DNA of 64,000 nt, taken from contig JAFGOM010000097.1 in NCBI GenBank assembly GCA_016926505.1, positions 62,001 to 126,000 of the forward strand, in the 5' to 3' direction. The DNA is from Methanospirillaceae archaeon (GTDB lineage: Archaea > Halobacteriota > Methanomicrobia > Methanomicrobiales > Methanospirillaceae). Position numbers and translations under genes: made by a program. Each line of letters opens with the position of its first letter. The first letter of the stretch is position 1. Positions 37,759 through 45,206 of this stretch are shown here, one piece after another. Under the pieces are notes generated by a model that was given only the letters and a program-made list of their open reading frames with translations, was not told the DNA's origin and did not search any database.

Positions 37759-38199
37759 ATGAAGATCACAAAAGCAGTATTTCTGTGCATTCTGGTTATG
37801 GTATGGTGCACCACTCCTGGTCTTGCAGATGTATTTCTGAGAGACGGGAAGGTAATTTCAGGAGATGCAATTTTTGAAATTTTTACAAATACCCCTGCGA
37901 TGAAGTCAGAACAGCCGTTTCCGATTTATTTCTTCTATACCTCGAGTTGTGGTTCATGCAAGGATGCACGGGAATATCTCCTGTCATTTGAACGAAAAAA
38001 TCCCTCCATCCCGATTGAATACAGAAATCTTGCATTTAACGGAGAAAACAGGGCGTTATTTACTCCATTTAAGAAAGAGTTTCACCGCCCGGACATTTCA
38101 TATCCGGCAGTTTTCATCGGGAATATCGGAATAGCCGGGAGCAGTGATATTATTCATCATACCGACCAGATTGCAAAAGCATACCTGAACAGGAGCTGA
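37759..38199 (+). CDS. Exported thioredoxin-like protein, CGSC active site
   Basis: A 146-residue secreted protein. ATG 37759 gives a clean signal peptide (core AVFLCILVMVWC, cleavage near GLA); an in-frame ATG twelve codons upstream is less suitable. The segment DVFLRDGKVISGDAIFEIF, the CGSC motif (C64, C67) and the cis-proline strand YPAVFIG show it to be a paralogue of the secreted protein at 34263 and of the thioredoxin part of the CcdA fusion at 35045. Confidence 0.82.
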   Translation: MKITKAVFLCILVMVWCTTPGLADVFLRDGKVISGDAIFEIFTNTPAMKSEQPFPIYFFYTSSCGSCKDAREYLLSFERKNPSIPIEYRNLAFNGENRALFTPFKKEFHRPDISYPAVFIGNIGIAGSSDIIHHTDQIAKAYLNRS

Positions 38200-38313
38200 T
38201 GTTCTCATCCGGGCTTATCCGGAAAAACGGTTAATTTTTGCTTCATCCCGGTTATATCTCTTCGTTATTCGATGTATGAGATGGTCAGAGAACTGGAAAA
38301 AATCTGATTTCTC

Positions 38314-38783
38314 CTACATTTTCTGCCTGATAACCCTGGTCAATTCCTCATGAAATGCATCTTTATCCCCGAGCTTATACCAGAGTGTAATCAGATTCTC
38401 CCAATGAAAACCGGTTTCATCCGTGTACCCAATCATGAGAGAGGAAGATGTCGGTTCAAACCGTGATACCACGTCTGCATTCTCCGGGAGATCAACATTC
38501 ACATGTCTGAATATGATATCTCCATCATCTATCTCCTGTCTGAATGAAGTATTCATGGTCTCTTCCGCCAGTTCGCCAAGCACCCGGCACGTATAACACT
38601 GCTGGGTTTCATGGAAATGATACACTTCTACAACTCCGGAGGCGGAATAAACATCTGCGAGATATTTCCCTCTGTAGAATTATTTTGGAGATTGAAAGGC
38701 TGATTGCAACCAAACCCCCCAAAAAAAATATAAACTCCGGTGAGGGTGGCAAGAATGATAAATGGAACATAATTTTTCTTCAT
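38314..38783 (-). pseudogene. Frameshifted exported thioredoxin-like protein (CYTC)
   Basis: An intact ORF of 103 codons (38314-38625) encodes a thioredoxin-like part with QQCYTCRVLGE and no start of its own except a GTG. Directly upstream, in another frame, an ATG at 38783 opens a membrane or lipoprotein-type signal (YVPFIILATLTGVYIFF, then GFGCNQP) and runs to a TAG at 38628-38630. The downstream frame has a stop at 38680-38682, so one indel between about 38630 and 38682 has broken a single exported protein. The alternative, two separate proteins, would leave the redox domain without export. Confidence 0.7.
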
Positions 38784-38834
38784 GTTAACCGTTATATGCC
38801 CTTTAGAAATAATTCATGAATAAATACGTTTCCA

Positions 38835-39191
38835 TCATATGAGTTTTTCACAAACTACAGATATCAGGAGTTCAATCTCATCAAACCTGGGTTCTTCCAT
38901 ACCATTTTTTACAATACCACATTCGGTAGCAACGATGTGAATAACCGGTTCAAAGCCGTGCTCTCGTACCCTTTTTCGTCCACAGCAGTCAGAACAGCCA
39001 TCAACGACTGCGATTTTCCCTGCATTCATGAGAGCAAAGCAGAATTTTCCCGGCTCCGTCCGTGCCGGAACAAAGCATTCGATAAGACCCGGATATCTTC
39101 TGGCCAGGGTCTCACCCATCTTTGCAGTGAGTTTTCCCGTATTGGATATCCCGGAGCAGGTAACAAGAACAATGTCTGAATCTTTGTACAT
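38835..39191 (-). CDS. DGC-domain cysteine protein (putative zinc/metal-binding), second copy
   Basis: A 118-residue cytoplasmic protein of the DGC family. Motifs: TCSGISNTGKLT near the N-terminus, the invariant DGCSDCCGRK in the middle and VIHIVATECGIVK towards the end. These are the three cysteine patches thought to bind metal. ATG 39191 follows the first DGC gene by 7 bases; a long upstream extension in the same frame only shadows that gene. Function of the family is unsettled. Confidence 0.85.
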   Translation of the reverse strand: MYKDSDIVLVTCSGISNTGKLTAKMGETLARRYPGLIECFVPARTEPGKFCFALMNAGKIAVVDGCSDCCGRKRVREHGFEPVIHIVATECGIVKNGMEEPRFDEIELLISVVCEKLI

Positions 39192-39198
39192 ACAAAAA

Positions 39199-39654
39199 TC
39201 AGGAGCAGTTGCCACCGCAACCGCAGCCACCCGAAGGGCTTTTCTTCCCTGCAGAGATTTCCTCTGGTTTCCCCTCTCCTCTCCACGCTGCAAAGACAAT
39301 CTCTTCAACCTGTTCAGGGGTAAACGATCGGTCATTATTCTTCTTCTCAATACCGAGATCGGTAACCACCAGGTGCTGGTGAACCGGAACACCGGCCTGT
39401 TCGATGATCTTTCTGGCACAGTGTATGCCACACCCGTCAATGGCAACGACCTCTTCAACTTCCTTTGCTTTCCCAGCCAGCGATTCTGAACCCGATGCCA
39501 GAAGAGCGGTGCAGACAAAACTCCCGTATCCTTCGTCAGATAGCTGGATCGCAGCCGCATTTGATATCTGCCCCGTGTTCGCCTGTCCTGAACAGGGAAA
39601 GATCAGCCGGTTCTTCTCGTTGCTCCCACAGGTACAGGGTGCCTGTTCTGCCAT
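39199..39654 (-). CDS. DGC-domain cysteine protein, first copy, with metal-binding tail
   Basis: A 151-residue paralogue of the next gene: PCSGQANTGQIS, then IDGCGIHCARK, then HLVVTDLGIEK. It has extra cysteines at both ends: CTC near residues 7-9 and a C-terminal GGCGCGGNC. The extra thiols suggest metal or sulfur transfer. It overlaps the upstream small thioredoxin by one base (TAATG) and forms an operon with it and the second DGC gene. Confidence 0.87.
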   Translation of the reverse strand: MAEQAPCTCGSNEKNRLIFPCSGQANTGQISNAAAIQLSDEGYGSFVCTALLASGSESLAGKAKEVEEVVAIDGCGIHCARKIIEQAGVPVHQHLVVTDLGIEKKNNDRSFTPEQVEEIVFAAWRGEGKPEEISAGKKSPSGGCGCGGNCS

Positions 39655-39893
39655 TATGCTCCCTCATTGAGGATTGCAATGATCTCGTTTACTGTCGGCA
39701 CCCGTCCGGATACCCGTTCTGTCCCATCGACAAAGAGAGACGGGGTCATCATGACACCCCGGTTAATAATCTCATCCAGTGTATCGACTTTTACAACCTC
39801 TGCTGAAATCCCTGATTTTTTTACTGCTTCAGTCACATTATCGAATAATCGTTTGCATTTCGTGCATCCGGTTCCTAATACTTCTATTTTCAT
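39654..39893 (-). CDS. Small archaeal thioredoxin-like protein
   Basis: A 79-residue cytoplasmic mini-thioredoxin of the MTH895 / redox-active disulfide protein 2 type. The active site is GCTKCK, directly after the first strand, and the cis-proline region reads MMTPSLFVDG. It is first in an operon with the two DGC proteins, so it probably reduces them or a ligand they carry. Confidence 0.9.
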   Translation of the reverse strand: MKIEVLGTGCTKCKRLFDNVTEAVKKSGISAEVVKVDTLDEIINRGVMMTPSLFVDGTERVSGRVPTVNEIIAILNEGA

Positions 39894-40059
39894 TTTTTTC
39901 GCCCCGATTTTAAAATAATTTCACTAGAGAATTAAAATCTGCATTTTTTTCGTTTTTATTGAGTTGATTACCCTGATTCCTTACATCAGGATTCTAATAT
40001 TGCAACGAACGAAGTCTGGTTTTTGTTAGTACTATTGAATTTTTATGCAAACCGCCGAA

Positions 40060-40983
40060 TCAGAATATCAAAATCCCAAAGTAAGCGGCGATAAATTTTA
40101 TTGAAACATACAGGAAATAAATCCCAAAGATCAACTTTAACAGTGCAGGATGAAACTTTTTTATGATTGCTGCACCAAATTGTGCCCCAATTATGGTTCC
40201 TGCTGCCATAATCAGTCCGGCACCGATTGCAACGAAACCCTCTGCCAGTTTAATTCCTCCACCTACAATAGCCAGCGGAATCATCGTTGCCAATGAAGTT
40301 CCCATGGTAACATAGACGGGTGCATTGAAAAGATAGATCAGACCGGGTACAAGAGCATAACCTCCTCCTAAACCAACAAGGCCGGTTAGAATTCCGATAA
40401 TAAAACCAAATGATCCTTTTCGATAATCTGATCCCGGGATGACATTTCCTTCCGGATGTGCCTTATTACGGTTAATAACACCCTCAATGATCATTCGTAA
40501 TGCCGGGAGTAAAAATGCTATCCCAAGCAGTAAACCCAGAAGTGCGGTCTGATCGGTGAGCATGTCAAATACATATGAACCAATGACCACACCAACAACA
40601 CCAAAACCGGCAAGCCAGAGTGTTGTTTTCACATCAAGGTTTTTCCGGATCAAATGACCATATCCTCCGGAGATCGCTGTAAAGATAACTGCAAAGAGAG
40701 TCGTCCCTATTGCAACAGGTGTTGGATATCCAAGATAGAAATGAAGAATCGGTAACATGACACTACAGCCACCAGTTCCAATAATGCCCCCAAGCAAACC
40801 GGCAAACAGCCCGACAATAAGGAGAAGAATTATTGCAGTGGTGGTCAGATCAGGTGTTCCTTCTTTTACTGCCAGACCGGTCGAAAATGACCAGACAGTA
40901 AGTGCTAATATCATAACCAGTAAAATAATGGTTGGCAGATAATTTTTCAATAAATTCAAATTGCTCTTTTCTTCTTTTCTCAT
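40060..40983 (-). CDS. TSUP (TauE/SafE) family anion exporter
   Basis: A 307-residue inner-membrane protein with about eight helices and the two family signatures: GLLGGIIGTGGCSVMLPIL in the first half and GLVGLGGGYALVPGL in the second. Members move sulfite, sulfoacetate, thiosulfate or other small anions. The substrate here is unknown, but its place among thiol-redox genes fits a sulfur or metalloid anion. Confidence 0.9.
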   Translation of the reverse strand: MRKEEKSNLNLLKNYLPTIILLVMILALTVWSFSTGLAVKEGTPDLTTTAIILLLIVGLFAGLLGGIIGTGGCSVMLPILHFYLGYPTPVAIGTTLFAVIFTAISGGYGHLIRKNLDVKTTLWLAGFGVVGVVIGSYVFDMLTDQTALLGLLLGIAFLLPALRMIIEGVINRNKAHPEGNVIPGSDYRKGSFGFIIGILTGLVGLGGGYALVPGLIYLFNAPVYVTMGTSLATMIPLAIVGGGIKLAEGFVAIGAGLIMAAGTIIGAQFGAAIIKKFHPALLKLIFGIYFLYVSIKFIAAYFGILIF

Positions 40984-41026
40984 AAAGTCAACTCTTTTTC
41001 AATAAATTAATTATATTCTAAATTGC

Positions 41027-41479
41027 TTAATGGATTACAAGTACCGGAACATGTGCATTTCTCACGGTTCCTTCAGATACACTACCTAAAATCATGCTTT
41101 TTAATGCACCCTTACCTTTTGCTCCCATTACGATAACGGATATGTTTTCTTCTTCTGCAATTTTACAAATTTCTTTTACCGGCTTTCCAAATTCAATCCT
41201 GACTGAAACCTGAAATCCTGCTTCGATTAAGATTTTTTTTACCCCTTCGACCATCTCTTCATTTTCTGATATCATCTCATCAAGAACTAATTTTTTAAAT
41301 TCTTCCGGCTCGAAACCGGCCATTTTACAATGTTTCAGCAGTCCTTCAACACAAAAATCATCGACTACGTGCAGAACAATAACTTCTTTTGCACCTGAAT
41401 CCCGAAGCTGAATAATGTAGGAAATCGCTTTTTCTGCACACGGTGAGAAATCGGTTGGAAAGAGAATTTTTGAATACAT
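41027..41479 (-). CDS. Universal stress protein (UspA-like)
   Basis: A single-domain Usp of 150 residues. It starts YSKILFPTDFSPCAEKA and ends with a well-kept ATP-binding motif (MGAKGKGALKSMILGSVSEGTVRNA), so it probably binds ATP. It lies 2 bases after the small gene downstream of the ArsP permease and is likely part of that operon. Confidence 0.93.
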   Translation of the reverse strand: MYSKILFPTDFSPCAEKAISYIIQLRDSGAKEVIVLHVVDDFCVEGLLKHCKMAGFEPEEFKKLVLDEMISENEEMVEGVKKILIEAGFQVSVRIEFGKPVKEICKIAEEENISVIVMGAKGKGALKSMILGSVSEGTVRNAHVPVLVIH

Positions 41480-41481
41480 GT

Positions 41482-41745
41482 TTACCTCTTTTGTTGTCTT
41501 TTCTGATTTGTTTCCATGATTGCTTTTATATACATCTCTTCAGCACTTTTTGAGATGTAATTGTATACCTTTACTTTCTTTAGCAGCATCTCCCGTATCT
41601 GCTTCTCATAGGAGAGGTTCATCTCCTTCACATCTGCAATGATCTCATCCAGCATGATACTGCCTGTCAGAATTCCGTTTACCGGTCTCCGCCGCACCCC
41701 TCTCATGACATCTGCCTGACAACAGGGAATATCATTTGTCACCAT
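41482..41745 (-). CDS. Small protein with N-terminal CC motif, function unknown
   Basis: An 87-residue cytoplasmic protein. A vicinal cysteine pair lies near the start (NDIPCCQADV), followed by helical, charged sequence. ATG 41745 overlaps the permease stop (TGATG) and follows GGTGGTG. I do not recognise the family. Vicinal cysteines and coupling to an ArsP-type permease suggest a metalloid-binding helper, which is inference from position. Confidence 0.6.
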   Translation of the reverse strand: MVTNDIPCCQADVMRGVRRRPVNGILTGSIMLDEIIADVKEMNLSYEKQIREMLLKKVKVYNYISKSAEEMYIKAIMETNQKRQQKR

Positions 41746-42815
41746 CACCACCCGCTGTTGCCAAATACAAACCCGGCAATGGTGGAGAAGACAACTACGA
41801 GCACCGCATATACCCCGGTCTTTTTTGCACCCATGACCCGGGTAAGGACAAGCAGACTTGGCAGGCTTATCGTTGGCCCGGAGAGAAGCAGGGCAAGTGC
41901 CGGACCTTTTGCCATGTTTCCTGAGAGGTATCCTAATGTCGTTCCTACAATCGGCACCTCAAGCAGGGTAGGCATATAGAGGATTGCCCCGATAAGGGCT
42001 GCAATAAAGTTTGAAGGGAGTGAGTTGTCTCCGATAAAGGGTTTGAACACCTCAGGCGGGAGGAAGTAGGAGAGCATCCCGAGCGCAAAAGTTCCGATAA
42101 TAAGAATGGGAAATATCTTCTTTGTCAGATCCCAGGTCTCGTATCCCCAACCCGTCACCTCGTCCCGGTTAAAGTAGTAAATGAGCAGGAACGCAATTGC
42201 CATCGAGAGGAAGTACACGATAAGCAGTCGGAAAAAGATATCAAGCTGTGATGTCGCAACGAGAAGGATTGCAATCAGGAAGAGAAAGAATGCAGGAACA
42301 ACCCATCCCGGTCGCTCCTCTTCTCCTGTTGAAACACGAGGATTCTTTTTTGCGGCATCCCGTACTTCATTATCATGCTCCCGAAATATCGCAGCCATAA
42401 TAAGACCGATGATGATTGAGAGCACTACAGCAAAGATTCCCCGGGCAATACCGATATCAAGACCAAGTACTTTTGCAGAGTAGACGATTGCGAGGATGTT
42501 TATTGCCGGACCGGCATAAAGGAAGGCGATAGCAGGACCAATACCACTTCCTTTTTTGAGAATCCCGGCAAACATCGGAAGGATTGTACAACTACATACC
42601 GCAAGAACGGTCCCTGATACCGATGCAATCCCGTAACTGACTGATTTTTTTGCATCCGGGCTGAAGTATGTAAGAATCGCATCCTTCTTGATAATCGCAG
42701 CGATGGCTCCGGCAATAAAGAACGCCGGGATAAGACAGGTAACCACGTGCTCAGAGAGATAACTAAAGAGTGTATTCCATCCGGCAAGCAGGGTTCCTAA
42801 GAGGATATCAATCAA
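41745..42815 (-). CDS. ArsP-type permease (DUF318 family)
   Basis: A 356-residue membrane protein with about ten helices in two homologous halves. The first half carries VCSCTILPMFAGILKKG (the cysteine pair typical of the family) and FLYAGPAIN; the second carries YMPTLLEVP and LLSGPTISLPS. Some members export trivalent organoarsenicals, others are linked to metal or thiol stress. A TTCAA-N6-TTGAA dyad lies upstream at 42996. Confidence 0.9.
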   Translation of the reverse strand: MIDILLGTLLAGWNTLFSYLSEHVVTCLIPAFFIAGAIAAIIKKDAILTYFSPDAKKSVSYGIASVSGTVLAVCSCTILPMFAGILKKGSGIGPAIAFLYAGPAINILAIVYSAKVLGLDIGIARGIFAVVLSIIIGLIMAAIFREHDNEVRDAAKKNPRVSTGEEERPGWVVPAFFLFLIAILLVATSQLDIFFRLLIVYFLSMAIAFLLIYYFNRDEVTGWGYETWDLTKKIFPILIIGTFALGMLSYFLPPEVFKPFIGDNSLPSNFIAALIGAILYMPTLLEVPIVGTTLGYLSGNMAKGPALALLLSGPTISLPSLLVLTRVMGAKKTGVYAVLVVVFSTIAGFVFGNSGW

Positions 42816-42995
42816 AAAAATCTCCCCAAACGGAGAAATAGGAGAGATAACGAAGAATCATATTTATGGTGCAGGTCGAATGAATGCCACGCCTGAACAC
42901 TATTAAACCTGATATTTCAGGATCAGATCTCATGTGGTACGAACGTTTCAACATTATTTGGAATGTTTGTCAGGGGATTATTTAAACATAACTAG

Positions 42996-43011
42996 TTCAA
43001 TATTTTTTGAA
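42996..43011 (-). promoter_or_regulatory. TTCAA-N6-TTGAA dyad upstream of the ArsP permease
   Basis: TTCAATATTTTTTGAA lies about 10 bases upstream (minus strand) of the TATA-like TTTAAATAA. It agrees at 15 of 16 bases with the dyad at 34972, 8 kb away. The neighbouring ArsR gene is the natural candidate for the protein that binds it. Confidence 0.6.
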
Positions 43012-43140
43012 AATGTCGCCCTACTTAAGAAAGACACAGGATATCAAGAGAACAATCGATAATTCCATAGATAAATGGAAAGGGTGAGAAAAAATTTCTC
43101 CTGAGTACCTGTCATTGAGTCTGTGACATGCCCAACTAAC

Positions 43141-43221
43141 TTATAATTCCTTCAGCCGTTTCTTAATCAGGCTGATGAAATACAACCCGAATTTGTACGG
43201 CCTCCGATAAAATAACAGACT
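43141..43221 (-). pseudogene. C-terminal remnant of an unidentified protein
   Basis: A minus-strand frame ends with TAA at 43141-43143 and reads LLFYRRPYKFGLYFISLIKK with RLKEL at its end. It is preceded within 27 codons by a stop; a second frame just upstream (GAYISYGFSKEEDN) may be the broken continuation. It looks like the tail of a larger enzyme, perhaps a radical-SAM type, but the family cannot be named with confidence. Confidence 0.3.
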
Positions 43222-43336
43222 CTGTTATCCTCTTCCTTGCTAAATCCGTATGAGATATACGCACCCATCATCAAGAATACATACGTAGTGAATGGTTTTT
43301 ATCACTCAGTTGAAAAAAAAGAGGTGAGCAAAGTTC

Positions 43337-43747
43337 TTAATCACCGCCAGAAGGTTCAATAACATTGAGACAAAGAGAGAGAGCAAGACTACCACGCTCA
43401 GTAATCGTATAAATAATCCAGTTTCCCTGGGGTGAACCTGATATGAGATTGAGGGTACTGAGTTTTTTTAAGTGATATGAGAGTCGGGTATCTGATATCT
43501 GCAATAATTCCCGGATAATACAGACACATAATGGTTGGATCGAGAGCAATGAGAGAATCTTCATCCTGAAGGGATCCGAAAGTGCCTTAAACAACTTCAG
43601 GTTTTTCGATATCATGTCAGGAGATATAACATGACTATATAGTCCCTCCATCCCACCGTTTTTACAGAGGCACTCGTAGACAAGAGGCGGAATATTTTGT
43701 GGGATATCTGTTATTTTCTGGGTTTCCCCGCAACCGGAACATTTCAT
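43337..43747 (-). CDS. ArsR-family metal/metalloid-responsive repressor with N-terminal cysteine finger
   Basis: A 136-residue regulator. An N-terminal four-cysteine unit (C3, C6, C26, C28) is unusual for ArsR. The winged helix follows (about 48-125), with the ArsR metal-box PLCVCII (C74, C76) and the recognition helix SDTRLSYHLKKL. ATG 43747 was chosen over an in-frame start 15 codons upstream because it directly precedes the CSGCG finger. The metal-box cysteines are those that sense As/Sb/Cd in relatives. It probably governs the dyads at 34972 and 42996. Confidence 0.88.
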   Translation of the reverse strand: MKCSGCGETQKITDIPQNIPPLVYECLCKNGGMEGLYSHVISPDMISKNLKLFKALSDPFRMKILSLLSIQPLCVCIIRELLQISDTRLSYHLKKLSTLNLISGSPQGNWIIYTITERGSLALSLCLNVIEPSGGD

Positions 43748-43901
43748 GACATAATATAATCTTCCTGATACTACATAGGAGATTCGGTTCAATAATACCT
43801 GACTGTGAAGAATAGGATGGAGAAGAATCTAAAAAAGTAACCCATTCAGATATTATTGGTAAAGGGAAAAAAATAACTGATAAACAGATACCATAACCGT
43901 A

Positions 43902-44330
43902 TTATGCATCAGGGATGCAGTCAATCGAAGGGATATAGGGTTTGATATCAAGGATAAAAGAGCCGTCCATTGCATCAAGCCGGGTCACTTCGATTATCCC
44001 GTCTGCAACCTTCATGATTCGGGCAATGCTGATAGCGATCGGATTTGGCCGATCCGGTGAACGGATGGTAAAGACCGGCCGGGGATGATTCCAGTCAGAC
44101 CGCCGGGCAGAAAGACGGGTCCTATCAGCCTTGTCCATCCAATACAGCACATAAATATGGGTGATACCTGTCATGGATCCAAGACCCGGCTGATAGGGAG
44201 GAAATATCTCCAAAATCATTTTTTCAGCCGACACAGCTCCCTGGCGGGGTGCATCACTCCTCTCCAGATATGGGGAATGAATCCTGCCGATAGGAGTAAG
44301 GCAGATCTCCGTCGTTGTATCTTCGTCCAT
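43902..44330 (-). CDS. trmO: tRNA (m6t6A37) methyltransferase TrmO
   Basis: SAM-dependent N6-methylation of t6A37 in tRNA (142 residues, UPF0066/TsaA beta-barrel). Motifs: TPIGRIHSPY at the start, then IYVLYWMDKADR, then RSPDRPNPIAIS with the family arginine and proline, and IDIKPYIPSID-like strand near the end. ATG 44330 follows GGAGAT by 4 bases and is preferred to a start 16 codons upstream. Confidence 0.92.
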   Translation of the reverse strand: MDEDTTTEICLTPIGRIHSPYLERSDAPRQGAVSAEKMILEIFPPYQPGLGSMTGITHIYVLYWMDKADRTRLSARRSDWNHPRPVFTIRSPDRPNPIAISIARIMKVADGIIEVTRLDAMDGSFILDIKPYIPSIDCIPDA

Positions 44331-44442
44331 AACATCTCCAGACGGGTGTTCCGGTAGTACAGATTTATAGTACCTCAATCGTATGATGAACCTTTACGAT
44401 TGTGTCATTTTTCCCGTATTCGTACCTGATATCATAAAAGTT

Positions 44443-45054
44443 TCACCATCCCCGTGAATACTCAGAAAAGCAGGGGATACAGACAATTGATCCATTCTCA
44501 ACCCGTGCACGTGACTCTGAAACCATCTCGTTGCACCTGGCACATGCAACCGAGCGGAACAGTCGTGCCTTTTCCGGAATATCTGCGGTGACATGCCGGT
44601 AAGAGAAGATATCCCCGAGAGATGCAGTGAGAAGATACTCAATCTTTTCCGCACGATCAGAGGCGACTCTCTCTATCTCTTCCGGTGTTGCCGTGCCTGC
44701 AAAGACACGTGACACGATCTCCTGCATCATTCTGCTCTCCTTACTATCCTCTCGTGGGTGCGGGACTATTCGTATCGCATCACTTTTGTTTCGCCTGATA
44801 AAGGTGTATACCTGCTTCCCGTAATCACGCAGGATGAGGTTTCCTTTTCCAATGGTACACCCCGTTACGTACTGAATCGCATCCAGACCACAGGCATCGT
44901 TCTCAACGATTGCCACCAGTTCCTCATCCCCTGACCGGGATGTCGCCAGTTCGCGAAGGGCAAGTTCTGATACCCGGTATCCGGTTGCAAGACCCGGACA
45001 ACGGTGCCCATGAAAACGAACCACTTCATCAAATGCAGGCATTTCTCGAGTCAT
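44443..45054 (-). CDS. FmdE-family protein with C-terminal zinc finger
   Basis: A 203-residue protein. The FmdE fold starts with FHGHRCPGLATGYR, the conserved HxxxCPG metal site, and includes ENDACGLDAIQYVTGCT. The C-terminal CxxC...CxxC finger (CARCNEM and CIPCF) is also typical. The family is named after a protein co-purified with formylmethanofuran dehydrogenase, but stand-alone copies occur in many organisms and may serve other molybdenum or tungsten enzymes. ATG 45054 has GGTG 5 bases upstream. Confidence 0.9.
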   Translation of the reverse strand: MTREMPAFDEVVRFHGHRCPGLATGYRVSELALRELATSRSGDEELVAIVENDACGLDAIQYVTGCTIGKGNLILRDYGKQVYTFIRRNKSDAIRIVPHPREDSKESRMMQEIVSRVFAGTATPEEIERVASDRAEKIEYLLTASLGDIFSYRHVTADIPEKARLFRSVACARCNEMVSESRARVENGSIVCIPCFSEYSRGW

Positions 45055-45206
45055 CATTGCACCAAGGTACACCTCTGCAGGGATAAGGGATCTGTCCCGG
45101 CAGAGACAATTTCCGGTAGTATCAATAAGAGAGGATCTAATGAAAAAATGTCATTCTCTTTAGAGCTATTTAGTACCAGCGAGGGGATACTCTGCTTTCT
45201 TTCAGA

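Larger units (their letters stand above)
42816..43336. other. Promoter of the ArsP operon plus decayed DNA
   Basis: About 520 bases. The left half contains an AT-rich TATA-like TTTAAATAA (minus strand, near 42,980) and the ArsR-type dyad at 42996. The right half contains a degraded minus-strand frame (see 43141). No intact gene is visible. Confidence 0.5.
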
